From Candidatus Zhuqueibacterota bacterium (GTDB lineage: Bacteria; Zhuqueibacterota; QNDG01; JABMRT01): a stretch of 64,000 nt of DNA. Positions 48,734 through 55,790 of this stretch are shown here, one piece after another (the first letter of the stretch is position 1; each line of letters opens with the position of its first letter). The translations under genes were made by a program, and so were the position numbers. Location of the stretch: assembly GCA_013202295.1 (NCBI GenBank), contig JABMRT010000088.1, positions 1 through 64,000 of the forward strand, in the 5' to 3' direction. The notes under the pieces are model-generated. The model was not told where the DNA came from and did not search any database. It saw only the letters and a list, made by a program, of their open reading frames with translations.

Positions 48734-49088
48734 TTTCCCCCTCTTTCTTCGTCTCTCCTCGTTTGACAGGATGTGGCATTTGTGATATCTGAATTAGCAA
48801 AAACATTGCCAAAATGGAAATGGTGAAATTTAGCCTCAATTTGGACGGGAGATCTGACTATAGGAGGAAGTCGCGGTTTATTTCTGACCATATTCCGGTC
48901 ACATATCATCCAGCCGGAGTAAAAACCGGGAGATGCCTGTATATAACTGGAAGCCCGCAATGAACCGTTTCTCAATTGAATACGAAAATCGGTTTCCGGT
49001 GGAATAAAAATGTTGTTACACAAAAATATTTACGGAGTCGGTGCCGAGAGATTGAGGCGGAATGTTCTTTATATATTTACCAATGTTT
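48734..49088. other. Intergenic region left of the cassette array
   Basis: An open frame of 97 codons covers 48730-49023 (-) and ends overlapping the HAD ATG, but its sequence does not look like a conserved protein and its start (TTG) has no ribosome-binding site. I regard the stretch as the leader of the HAD gene, possibly containing decayed coding sequence. Confidence 0.4.
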
Positions 49089-49214
49089 TTCTAACGGCTT
49101 GACTAACTGGTTTTAAAACTAAACGAATACTTGCTTTGAAAAAACAATTCCACAAAGAGTAAAATTAAAAAAACAAACATGCTTTTTAAAATCCAGTTCA
49201 GCCAATTGATATGT
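49089..49214 (-). repeat. attC-like recombination site B
   Basis: Read on the minus strand, the simple site ACATATC (49214-49208) is followed by the arm TGGCTGAACTGG and ends with CCAGTTAGTCA, a 4-base spacer and GTTAGAA (49095-49089). The inner arms TGACTAACTGGTTTTAAAA (49100-49118) and TTTTAAAATCCAGTTCAGCCA (49184-49204) pair except for two extra bases on the plus strand (T at 49192, C at 49198) and one mismatch. This is the layout of an integron attC site with extrahelical bases. The centre is AT-rich. It is about 75% alike to site A over the arms, by eye. Confidence 0.75.
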
Positions 49215-49229
49215 GCTATATTACTTGAT

Positions 49230-50273
49230 TTAAATATCTTCATCGATATTAAATGTTGGGTATTCTCTTATTACTTTTATTGCATCATCGTATGACATTT
49301 CTCCTTTTTCGACCCCATCATAATAGTAATTCCAAATAATATATTTAAGATGAAGAGAATCTCTGCCAAACTTAAAAATATCTTCCATTGTCAGATAACC
49401 GTCTTCATGAATTGGTTCATCAACGCCATTTCTTATGTCATTTTTATGATGCTTATACGAACAATCTTGAACCGAGCAAAATAGTGTCAGTTTATCTTTA
49501 TATTCATCATACATTGGGTAAGTCACTTTTCTCATCCAACGTCGATATGGAAGAATATCTGGACCACCCATAAAAATTCCGTAATAAATTATCGTATCTG
49601 CTATTTGTCGTAAATACTCATTACCATCACCCAGGAAATTTGAATACCAAAAAACATTACTATTTGGGATGCCATTATGAAGGCCAATTAAAATTTTAAT
49701 CAGTGCATCTCTGTATTTCTCGTCTGTATATTTATGTATTTCGAATCCCTCTTTAGTAACATTTAGTGAAGATTCCTGAATTGCGATACCTTCAAAGTTT
49801 GGGTGTGTATCAAATTGCTCTCCAATTGCTTTTCCTAAAGCAACAAATCGCTCAACAACATACGGATCCCAACGAATAGGACAGTATCCTGCCTCCTTAG
49901 AATAATATTCATAATCAGATAAATATTCTGGCATAGCTCCTTTTTCTCCAAAAGAAACATCGATAAGAAAAACAACAAGTTGCTTGTCACGTGCACTTAA
50001 GAAATCTAAGTCTTTCTCAATTTGTGAAAAATCATATACATTCTTTTCAGGCTCTAAATGTCTCCAAAGATATCTTTTATTTACTCCCTGAACTGATGGT
50101 TCATTCAAGTATTTGATGTCTTTCATTTGTTCATACGGACTAAGGGCAACATAATGGCCTGGGTTATACTTTTTTTCTAATTTTCTATTTGTACAACTAA
50201 ATAAATGAATTAATAATGCTGAAAATACTATTACTCGAAATGTTGTCAAAATTTTTGTTTTATTATTTCTCAA
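49230..50273 (-). CDS. Glycoside-hydrolase-like lipoprotein (cassette gene)
   Basis: This 347-residue protein has a lipoprotein signal (VIVFSALLIHLFSC with Cys 27 in the lipobox), so it should be anchored in a membrane. QGVNKRYLWRHLEPEKNVYDFSQI, LVVFLIDVSF and FEGIAIQESS follow the pattern of TIM-barrel glycosidases of the GH5/GH42 type, where the LEP-x-x-x-x-YDF motif is common. A catalytic Glu could be the one in IAIQESS. Similarity is only by pattern, so the activity is not certain. The gene starts with TTG 40 bases after attC-like site C and ends 16 bases before site B. The sequence is AT-rich compared with the genes outside the array. Confidence 0.75.
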   Translation of the reverse strand: MRNNKTKILTTFRVIVFSALLIHLFSCTNRKLEKKYNPGHYVALSPYEQMKDIKYLNEPSVQGVNKRYLWRHLEPEKNVYDFSQIEKDLDFLSARDKQLVVFLIDVSFGEKGAMPEYLSDYEYYSKEAGYCPIRWDPYVVERFVALGKAIGEQFDTHPNFEGIAIQESSLNVTKEGFEIHKYTDEKYRDALIKILIGLHNGIPNSNVFWYSNFLGDGNEYLRQIADTIIYYGIFMGGPDILPYRRWMRKVTYPMYDEYKDKLTLFCSVQDCSYKHHKNDIRNGVDEPIHEDGYLTMEDIFKFGRDSLHLKYIIWNYYYDGVEKGEMSYDDAIKVIREYPTFNIDEDI

Positions 50274-50312
50274 AATTCAATTCTCCATTTAGAAATGGTG
50301 TGTTACTGTTAC

Positions 50313-50443
50313 GCTTAACGATGGTTATAAGGGGACGAAAACCCTACGGCGATGTGTTTCGCGTCGCCAGCACCTGAGCCCGAATTAAAACCTGAACATG
50401 CAACCGGAACGCGTTTGCGTTCCGTTGCATGCCCGGGTTATAC
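50313..50443 (-). other. Atypical attC-like site C
   Basis: This 131-base non-coding segment begins on the minus strand with GTATAAC (50443-50437) and ends with GTTAAGC (50319-50313), a match to the attC core GTTRRRY. Inside are three hairpins: CATGCAACGGAACGC with GCGTTCCGGTTGCATG (one unpaired base), GGCGA with TCGCC, and GGGTTTTCGTCCCC. The outer arms do not pair as neatly as in sites A and B. Its place between two same-direction genes, 40 bases before the next start codon, suits a cassette junction. Confidence 0.5.
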
Positions 50444-50452
50444 GCGATTTTT

Positions 50453-52306
50453 TTAGTTACTTATAACTGGTAAAGTGATTTTCGAAGCCAATTGGCTATT
50501 TCGGTAAATTGTTATTTCAGGGACAGGTTTTTCCTCTAGTATCTCATCCCATTTTTCATTTGCGCAACTAATACTGACGCGAATTCGATGCCCTTTGTTA
50601 AATATGTTAGAGAGCGGCATTAAATCGAATTTAAGTTCAACAGGTTGGTCTTCTGGAATTGGCATTATATCTTCCTCAAAATGACGATGATACGGTAAAT
50701 CCATATTATCAAAAGGTGGTTTTGCTTCCTTTCGATGTGAAGCCCGTAAACAACCATCTGTGATTAAATAAGATTTGCCATCATTATCAATTTCTTCCAG
50801 ATAAACATAAAAATTACCGTCACCAAAACTTGAAGATACAAAAAGTGTAACAACAGGACTTCCGATAACGGTCACGTCTGTATCCAGAAGAGGTGTTGTA
50901 TAAGTTAAACTCTTTAGGTCGTTTGGGGTCATATCCGGAGCGTTGAGATTTTGAATCGGCGCCCGAGGAAGGTGGATTTTACCAATACTGGTGCTGTAAT
51001 CTACTTTGTAAATATCCTTGCATATTTTATCTGCTGAAATCTTTACTGACAAACCACCATCATTAACAGATGAAACACTCTCTGATTGTCCTCCCGAAAA
51101 ATAGTAGTCTGCCTGGTCAATTTTTGGGAGCGGCCACCTATTCGTGCTGTGCCAGGTATATTCACCCGGATTATTTATAACAGCGTATAAAATTGCAGGC
51201 TCCTCCATAATCCCATTAACGATGTCCTTTAGCCAATAGTCGAACCAACGCAATTGTTCAATGGTGTATAATTTATAACGCTCAGTACGTACAGTGGAGT
51301 CTAAATCGGAATGAGCCCAGGGTCCTATAACAAGTTTCTGTGGATTTTTCAGATTTCTGAAATATTGAAACACATCACGGGGAAAGCCATCAAACCAGCC
51401 AGCCCAATGATAGACAGCAATGGAAGATGAGCTTATTCGCTTGATATGGGACATCGGGTTGTCCAATGTCCAGGGTTTTGTTATTTCACCCTCGCTATCA
51501 TGAAAAGGGAAATTAGCCATAAGTATTGGATCTACATTTTCTCGATGTTGTTCTCTTGCAGCAGCTGTGTAAACACCATCTACATCCTCATCCACGTGAA
51601 TAAACGGCGCCTCAAAATCCTGCCATTTAAAATTTTTGCTGACCATTTCAAGAATAATTTTACGAAGAATTCCACCTGGATAAATGAGCTGATATAGATC
51701 AAAGGCCCCCATTGAAGGAAAAATAGCTTTCAAATGCGGCGGGGAAAGAGAAGCAGTCATTAATTGGATATGTGCGCTGTATGAATGTCCGAACATACCC
51801 ACATTGCTATCACACCATGATTGACTTGCCAGCCATTCAATAATATCGTAACCATCCTTTGCCTCCTCCATGGAAACCGGACCTGTTACTTGTCCGAATG
51901 AGGCGCCTCTTCCCCTACTATCTACAATAGCGATAATGTAACCGTGACGCACGAGCGTTTGCAAAGATGTGCTTCGGTCCACCATTGAGATCACTTTCCC
52001 ATTTTCCATTCTTGCCCGCAAATACGAATAATAATTCAAGAGTGCTGGTAGTGGATTTTCTTCTACTTTTCCATCTATTGTGGGGCGGATGATATCGATA
52101 GCAATTTTGACACTATCGCGCATGGTGACGTATTTTGATGTACGTTCCCAACCATTATATTTTTCTTCCGAGTAGCCTTCGTATTTTCCAAATTCAGATA
52201 TGGCGCCCGGTTTCGGGGATTTTGTTTTTTCAAAAGAAATCACACCGAATAGAAGAAGAACCAATATATATAGAAAAATCTTTTGCCATTGCTTAGACGT
52301 AATCAT
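50453..52306 (-). CDS. CocE/NonD alpha/beta hydrolase (X-Pro peptidase-like)
   Basis: This 617-residue protein has an N-terminal membrane anchor or signal (IFLYILVLLLFGVISF). The catalytic alpha/beta-hydrolase domain has IAIVDSRGRGASFGQ and the nucleophile elbow GMFGHSYSAHIQ (Ser). Further along are VYHWAGWFDGFPRDV and GPWAHSD, whose Asp and His fit the triad. A C-terminal jelly-roll domain (about 390-617, with VTLFVSSSFGDGNFYVYLEEID) matches the X-Pro dipeptidyl-peptidase C-terminal domain. It cleaves esters or amides such as acyl-peptides; the substrate is unknown. It follows the amidohydrolase gene by 14 bases with AGGAGG before its ATG, so both belong to one cassette. Confidence 0.9.
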   Translation of the reverse strand: MITSKQWQKIFLYILVLLLFGVISFEKTKSPKPGAISEFGKYEGYSEEKYNGWERTSKYVTMRDSVKIAIDIIRPTIDGKVEENPLPALLNYYSYLRARMENGKVISMVDRSTSLQTLVRHGYIIAIVDSRGRGASFGQVTGPVSMEEAKDGYDIIEWLASQSWCDSNVGMFGHSYSAHIQLMTASLSPPHLKAIFPSMGAFDLYQLIYPGGILRKIILEMVSKNFKWQDFEAPFIHVDEDVDGVYTAAAREQHRENVDPILMANFPFHDSEGEITKPWTLDNPMSHIKRISSSSIAVYHWAGWFDGFPRDVFQYFRNLKNPQKLVIGPWAHSDLDSTVRTERYKLYTIEQLRWFDYWLKDIVNGIMEEPAILYAVINNPGEYTWHSTNRWPLPKIDQADYYFSGGQSESVSSVNDGGLSVKISADKICKDIYKVDYSTSIGKIHLPRAPIQNLNAPDMTPNDLKSLTYTTPLLDTDVTVIGSPVVTLFVSSSFGDGNFYVYLEEIDNDGKSYLITDGCLRASHRKEAKPPFDNMDLPYHRHFEEDIMPIPEDQPVELKFDLMPLSNIFNKGHRIRVSISCANEKWDEILEEKPVPEITIYRNSQLASKITLPVISN

Positions 52307-52320
52307 AAGCGCCTCCTGAT

Positions 52321-53745
52321 TTAGTGACCTTCAATCAACTTAACACGATCCAATAACCTGCCATCTTTGATGACAGATTCTATTGTTCTGGTATTACGAA
52401 TATCATCGAGTGGATTTGCGTTTAAAATGATTAGATCGGCTCGTTTTCCTTCCTCTATCGTCCCAAACAAGTTTTCAGCGCTAAGCATTTCTGCACCTTT
52501 TCGTGTAGCTGCGACAAGTATTTCCATTGGAGATAAGCCCGCCTTTGCCAGAAGTTCCATCTCCAAATGTGAACTGTATCCTGGAAAGTTAAAAATAAAT
52601 CCTGCATCAGTTCCTAATACTATTTTCACACCTGAGCGATGTGCTTCCCCGATACCTCTAATAATATTTTCCACACGAGGACGAACCCAGGCTGCTGTGC
52701 GCTGTTTATGTGCATTAAGGAATAATGGATTGTTTAAGCTTTCTATTGTATGTCTTGAAACGCCGTCTCTTAGAAATGGATCAGCAAAAAGTGTTGGATC
52801 ATCGATATAACGGTAGAACCCGCAATAAAGAGCGAGAGTCGGAATATAGTAAATGTCGTTTTCTTTCATAGTTTGAATTAGTGATTCATCGAGAATTGGT
52901 TTATCCATAACGCCATGAGCTATTGCTCCGACACCTGCCTTGACAGCATCTTGCATTTCGTCTAATGACGATATATGGGCATATACAGGTAATTTAAATT
53001 TATTGGCTTCATCGAGGATGTATTGAATTAATTCTGGAGACATTCGCGGATGGTTGTTACCCCAAGGTGGGGGACCAGATTCAATGATGATCTTTACACC
53101 ATCCATGCCTAAGGCTGCATTGTTGGCAATAGCCTCACGGACTTGCCTATTATTTCTGATGATTGTGTAGCCCCTTGATTCCCAATCAATCGTTTCAAGG
53201 TCTGTACCTGGTGGTAATGACGCTGCAACAGTTGTGGCAATCGGATGGCCACCGGGTACAGTCAACATATTGCCTGTTCCATAGATACAAGGTGCAAAAA
53301 CAAAACCCTCACGCTGTCGTTTATGAAGTTCAGCGATTTCGCTGGTGCTGCCGCCATCAGCGCCTAAGTTCAATACTGTAGTTACACCATAATATAAAAA
53401 TTGTCTGAATACACGCTCATTGGTGTGTGAAGCATGAGGCTCAAGACCTCCGCTACTGAAGTGTACATGAACATCAACCAGTCCGGGCATCACATATTTA
53501 CCAGTGGCATTAATGAGGATTGTACTTCCCGGAACATGTTTGATATCTTTCGATGATATGTGAGATATAATGCCGTCTTTGATAAATATATTTACGTTTG
53601 AAACCGGTACATTTCCAGTCCCGTCAATAAGTGTCGCATTAGAAATAATAAGATCCACGTCCTGTATATTTGGGGAAGAACATGCCGAAAACATGAGAAT
53701 GGACAGGATGAATAGTATTGCAATACGGTTTTTTATAAGTTTCAT
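52321..53745 (-). CDS. Amidohydrolase-family lipoprotein
   Basis: This 474-residue protein has a lipoprotein signal (FILSILMFSAC). The metal-binding signature GLVDVHVHFS is near residue 93 and HISSLDEM and GTDAGFIF (metal-site Asp) lie downstream. The C-terminal composite domain reads FGTIEEGKRADLIILNANPLDD. It resembles exported imidazolonepropionase- or prolidase-like amidohydrolases that hydrolyse cyclic or peptide amides. It starts 37 bases after attC-like site A and lies upstream of the CocE-type hydrolase in the same two-gene unit. Together they suggest degradation of a peptide-like compound. Confidence 0.9.
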   Translation of the reverse strand: MKLIKNRIAILFILSILMFSACSSPNIQDVDLIISNATLIDGTGNVPVSNVNIFIKDGIISHISSKDIKHVPGSTILINATGKYVMPGLVDVHVHFSSGGLEPHASHTNERVFRQFLYYGVTTVLNLGADGGSTSEIAELHKRQREGFVFAPCIYGTGNMLTVPGGHPIATTVAASLPPGTDLETIDWESRGYTIIRNNRQVREAIANNAALGMDGVKIIIESGPPPWGNNHPRMSPELIQYILDEANKFKLPVYAHISSLDEMQDAVKAGVGAIAHGVMDKPILDESLIQTMKENDIYYIPTLALYCGFYRYIDDPTLFADPFLRDGVSRHTIESLNNPLFLNAHKQRTAAWVRPRVENIIRGIGEAHRSGVKIVLGTDAGFIFNFPGYSSHLEMELLAKAGLSPMEILVAATRKGAEMLSAENLFGTIEEGKRADLIILNANPLDDIRNTRTIESVIKDGRLLDRVKLIEGH

Positions 53746-53781
53746 ATTTGTTCCCTCCCCTTCTAAAGATATTTGTTTGCG

Positions 53782-53906
53782 GCCTAACGTCGTGGCTAAC
53801 TGGTTTTAAAACTAAACGAACACATAAGTTGAAAAAGTAATTCCATAAAATTTAAAACTGAAAAATAAAGGTACGTTTTAAAATCCAGTTGAGCCAGTTG
53901 TTATGT
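53782..53906 (-). repeat. attC-like recombination site A
   Basis: On the minus strand the site starts with ACATAAC (53906-53900), spacer AAC and the arm TGGCTCAACTGG. It ends with CCAGTTAGCCA, spacer CGAC and a perfect core GTTAGGC (53788-53782). The 20-base inner arm at 53793-53812 pairs completely with 53875-53896 if two extra plus-strand bases, T at 53884 and G at 53891, stay unpaired. Two such extrahelical bases, T and G on the folded strand, are what integron integrases use to recognise attC. The stop codon of the dehydrogenase gene lies within the site. Confidence 0.82.
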
Positions 53907-54888
53907 TTTGTTTTTTATGGTTTATAGTTATAACAACATTTCCCTTTTTATGACCTTTATCAACATACCGGTGTGCTTCTGCGGTCTCTTCTAAGGGATA
54001 GCATCTATCAATGACCGGTTTGATTTTTCCCTCTTCTACAAGTTCTCTGAGCAAATGTAAATCTTCGATCTTATTCGCTATACCATAGATGATTTTCTTT
54101 TTACTTGTCAGGGATATCCAAAGGGCCTCAAGAATCGGCCAATCCACCGTAATAAAGGCCCCTTTCTCTGTCAGAGAATTTTTACATTGGGAATATGAGG
54201 TTTTCATGACCGCATCAAAAATGATGTCATACCGTTCTCCGCTATTGGTAAAATTCTCCTTTGTGTAATCAATCACTTTGTCAGCACCAATAGATTTTAC
54301 CAATTCTATATTATCTGTACTGCAAACACCGGTTACCTCCGCTCCAAAATATTTGGCCAGCTGGACTACAAAAGTACCGACACTCCCGGATGCTCCATTG
54401 ATCAACACGCTCTGTCCTTTTTGGATTTTCCCTTTTCTTAACAACACCAAGGCGGTTAATCCCCCGATGGGAACAGCAGCAGCTTCTTCATAGGAACTGT
54501 TTATCGGTTTTAGTGCGACCCTGTTTTTCGGCATACATTTGTATTCAGCATTGCCGCCGCCATTGCTCACTTCCCAGACTATAGCATACACCTGATCGCC
54601 CGGTTTAAATTCTGATACATTATTTCCTATGGCCTCAATCTCACCGGCCAGTTCATTTCCCGGCGTCGGTTTTCTCGGCCTTCGAAAACCGAACCAAATT
54701 TTCCCTGGGAGCAGGAACCAGCGGGCCCAGGTAAAGCTTCGCATTCGTACATCTCCTGCGGCTACCGTACTTGCATATACCTTAATTAACACTTCATTAT
54801 CCCCGGGTGTCGGTTTTAGTACATCTTTAAGCTGAAGCACTTCGGGTGGACCGTATTGAGTACAGACTATTGCTTTCATTTGTGTCAC
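53878..54888 (-). CDS. NAD(P)-dependent medium-chain alcohol dehydrogenase/quinone reductase (cassette gene)
   Basis: This 336-residue protein is of the zinc-free quinone-reductase type within the MDR superfamily. Visible features are MKAIVCTQYGPPEVL at the start, PGNELAGEIEAIG, FKPGDQVYAI, the nucleotide-binding loop GASGSVGTFVVQLAKYFG and the family pattern of length. It reduces quinones or enones with NADPH. The last ten or so codons (ITTGSTGF) run into attC-like site A, as is usual in cassettes. There is a weak ribosome-binding site (CGGAGTG) before the ATG. Confidence 0.92.
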   Translation of the reverse strand: MTQMKAIVCTQYGPPEVLQLKDVLKPTPGDNEVLIKVYASTVAAGDVRMRSFTWARWFLLPGKIWFGFRRPRKPTPGNELAGEIEAIGNNVSEFKPGDQVYAIVWEVSNGGGNAEYKCMPKNRVALKPINSSYEEAAAVPIGGLTALVLLRKGKIQKGQSVLINGASGSVGTFVVQLAKYFGAEVTGVCSTDNIELVKSIGADKVIDYTKENFTNSGERYDIIFDAVMKTSYSQCKNSLTEKGAFITVDWPILEALWISLTSKKKIIYGIANKIEDLHLLRELVEEGKIKPVIDRCYPLEETAEAHRYVDKGHKKGNVVITINHKKQNITTGSTGF

Positions 54889-54941
54889 TCCGAGATGATT
54901 TTAAGCATAATATTTAAAACATAACATAGTATTAACGACCC

Positions 54942-55039
54942 TATATGCATATTTTAAATGCATATAAATATAGAAACCATGTATCTATATATAGAGACTT
55001 GTATCTATTTATAGATACCTATATGCATTGTATATGCAT
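54942..55039. repeat. Palindrome array between cassette and unknown gene
   Basis: In 98 AT-rich bases there are an outer dyad TATATGCAT-N7-ATGCATATA (54942-54966), two dyads GTATCTA-N4-TAGAGAC and GTATCTA-N4-TAGATAC (54981-54998, 55001-55018) with 20-base spacing, and two direct copies of TATATGCAT (55020-55028, 55031-55039). The set abuts the stop codon of the 115-residue gene. It could be a cluster of regulator or recombinase binding sites. Confidence 0.7.
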
Positions 55040-55387
55040 CTATAACGGACCGCGCTTCACAATGCGGTCTTCTAAATCAAGTTCAAAAACAGTCGGAAGA
55101 GGGAGCTCCCAGACTTTTTGAATCGGATTCCATTTTCTACCGGCCATTTTAACATTTTGCCGTAATTCGGTCTCCTGAATGTGAATTTGAAGCCCCACTT
55201 TCTTGTCATGAACAATACCCTGATAGCATTCCAGCTTCCAGTACTGTTCATCAACAATAATCTCCGCAGTCTTCAAGCGTCTCTTTGATATCGGATCATA
55301 ACGGTACCGGACACACACGAGTTCGGCGCCGTGTGCCTGCATTTCCGATTTGGTGCCGCGTTGTCCTGGCTTCAATACCAGACGCAT
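55040..55387 (-). CDS. Small conserved protein of unknown function
   Basis: This 115-residue soluble protein starts with MRLVLKPGQRGTKSEMQAHG and continues with LVCVRYRYDPISKRRLKT. It carries no motif that fits a known catalytic site. I believe similar small proteins with the KPGQ-GTK and VCVRYRYD motifs are scattered in many bacteria as unannotated genes, but I cannot check this here. It is located at the right edge of the cassette array, next to a palindrome array and a REP-like element, a neighbourhood typical of mobile or recombining DNA. Confidence 0.65.
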   Translation of the reverse strand: MRLVLKPGQRGTKSEMQAHGAELVCVRYRYDPISKRRLKTAEIIVDEQYWKLECYQGIVHDKKVGLQIHIQETELRQNVKMAGRKWNPIQKVWELPLPTVFELDLEDRIVKRGPL

Positions 55388-55663
55388 AGCAGCGTTTCCG
55401 TGGGTTTCTCATTTATACAGATTCATACACCTGTCTCTCCTGATCGTTCAAGGGTAAGAGTCAGGGTGCCTGTGCAGATGGTGACGATGTAGCGCTCTAT
55501 TAAAATAAGTTGAATGTAATTTACAAAGCCTGATTGAAAATGCAAGTGGTTTTTACTGAGATTGCCCCGGGGCGTGAAACAAGAAGGTTTGGCCCTTTTC
55601 AAATCGGCATTATTTATCAAGTTAATGCGAGCGAAGTTAGAAGACCATCATCCTTCTACAATT

Positions 55664-55697
55664 AAAAAATCCCGGAAACCTCTCGATCTCCGGGATT
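55664..55697 (-). terminator. Intrinsic terminator of the oligopeptidase gene
   Basis: The stem AATCCCGGA/TCCGGGATT (55668-55676 and 55689-55697) has a 12-base loop and is followed on the minus strand by a T-run (55669-55664). It lies about 95 bases after the stop of the gene ending at 55791. Confidence 0.8.
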
Positions 55698-55714
55698 GAA
55701 ATTTACAGTATTTA

Positions 55715-55774
55715 CTCGTTCCAATGCTCCGCGTTGGAACGTCATCCCATTCCCACGCAGAGCGTGGGAACGAG
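55715..55774. repeat. REP-like double hairpin
   Basis: Two adjacent hairpins, CGTTCCAA-loop-TTGGAACG (55717-55741) and TTCCCACGC-loop-GCGTGGGAA (55751-55770), are framed by CTCGTTCC (55715-55722) and GGAACGAG (55767-55774). Motifs of the type CGTTCCCACGC...GCGTGGGAACG are a known class of dispersed palindromes in many bacteria, often linked to REP-associated transposases. Only this copy is in the window. Confidence 0.75.
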
Positions 55775-55790
55775 ATGTTTGAAAGGAATA

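Larger units (their letters stand above)
49089..54925 (-). mobile_element. Putative integron gene-cassette array without integrase (CALIN-like)
   Basis: Four leftward genes (49230-54888) are separated or bounded by two homologous attC-like sites (49089-49214, 53782-53906) and an atypical third one (50313-50443). Each site lies at the 3' end of a gene: the stop codon of the 53878-54888 gene is inside its site, and the stop of the 49230 gene is 16 bases from its site. The next gene starts about 40 bases after each site, as expected for promoterless cassettes. Every gene points the same way. No tyrosine integrase or attI is visible, so it is an orphan cluster or the tail of an array whose platform lies elsewhere. 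The right boundary is uncertain; a GTTATGT at 54925-54919 (minus) is a possible junction. Confidence 0.7.
55388..55790. other. Intergenic region with terminator and REP-like hairpins
   Basis: The region holds the terminator of the oligopeptidase gene and a REP-like element, both listed. A 65-codon open frame (55423-55620, minus) shows no conserved pattern and is treated as chance. Otherwise nothing was recognised. Confidence 0.5.

Noticed and set aside
48730-49023. 97-codon ORF on the minus strand overlapping the HAD start by 4 bases
   Set aside because: No ribosome-binding site at its TTG start, no recognisable pattern, and a composition unlike a conserved protein. The overlap with the HAD ATG may be chance.
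54926-55045. A fourth attC site upstream of the dehydrogenase gene
   Set aside because: GTTATGT and GTTAATA occur near 54919-54936, but no matching arm pair or second simple site was found. The segment is instead an array of short palindromes.
55423-55620. 65-codon ORF on the minus strand
   Set aside because: No ribosome-binding site or conserved pattern; it lies in an intergenic region with repeats.
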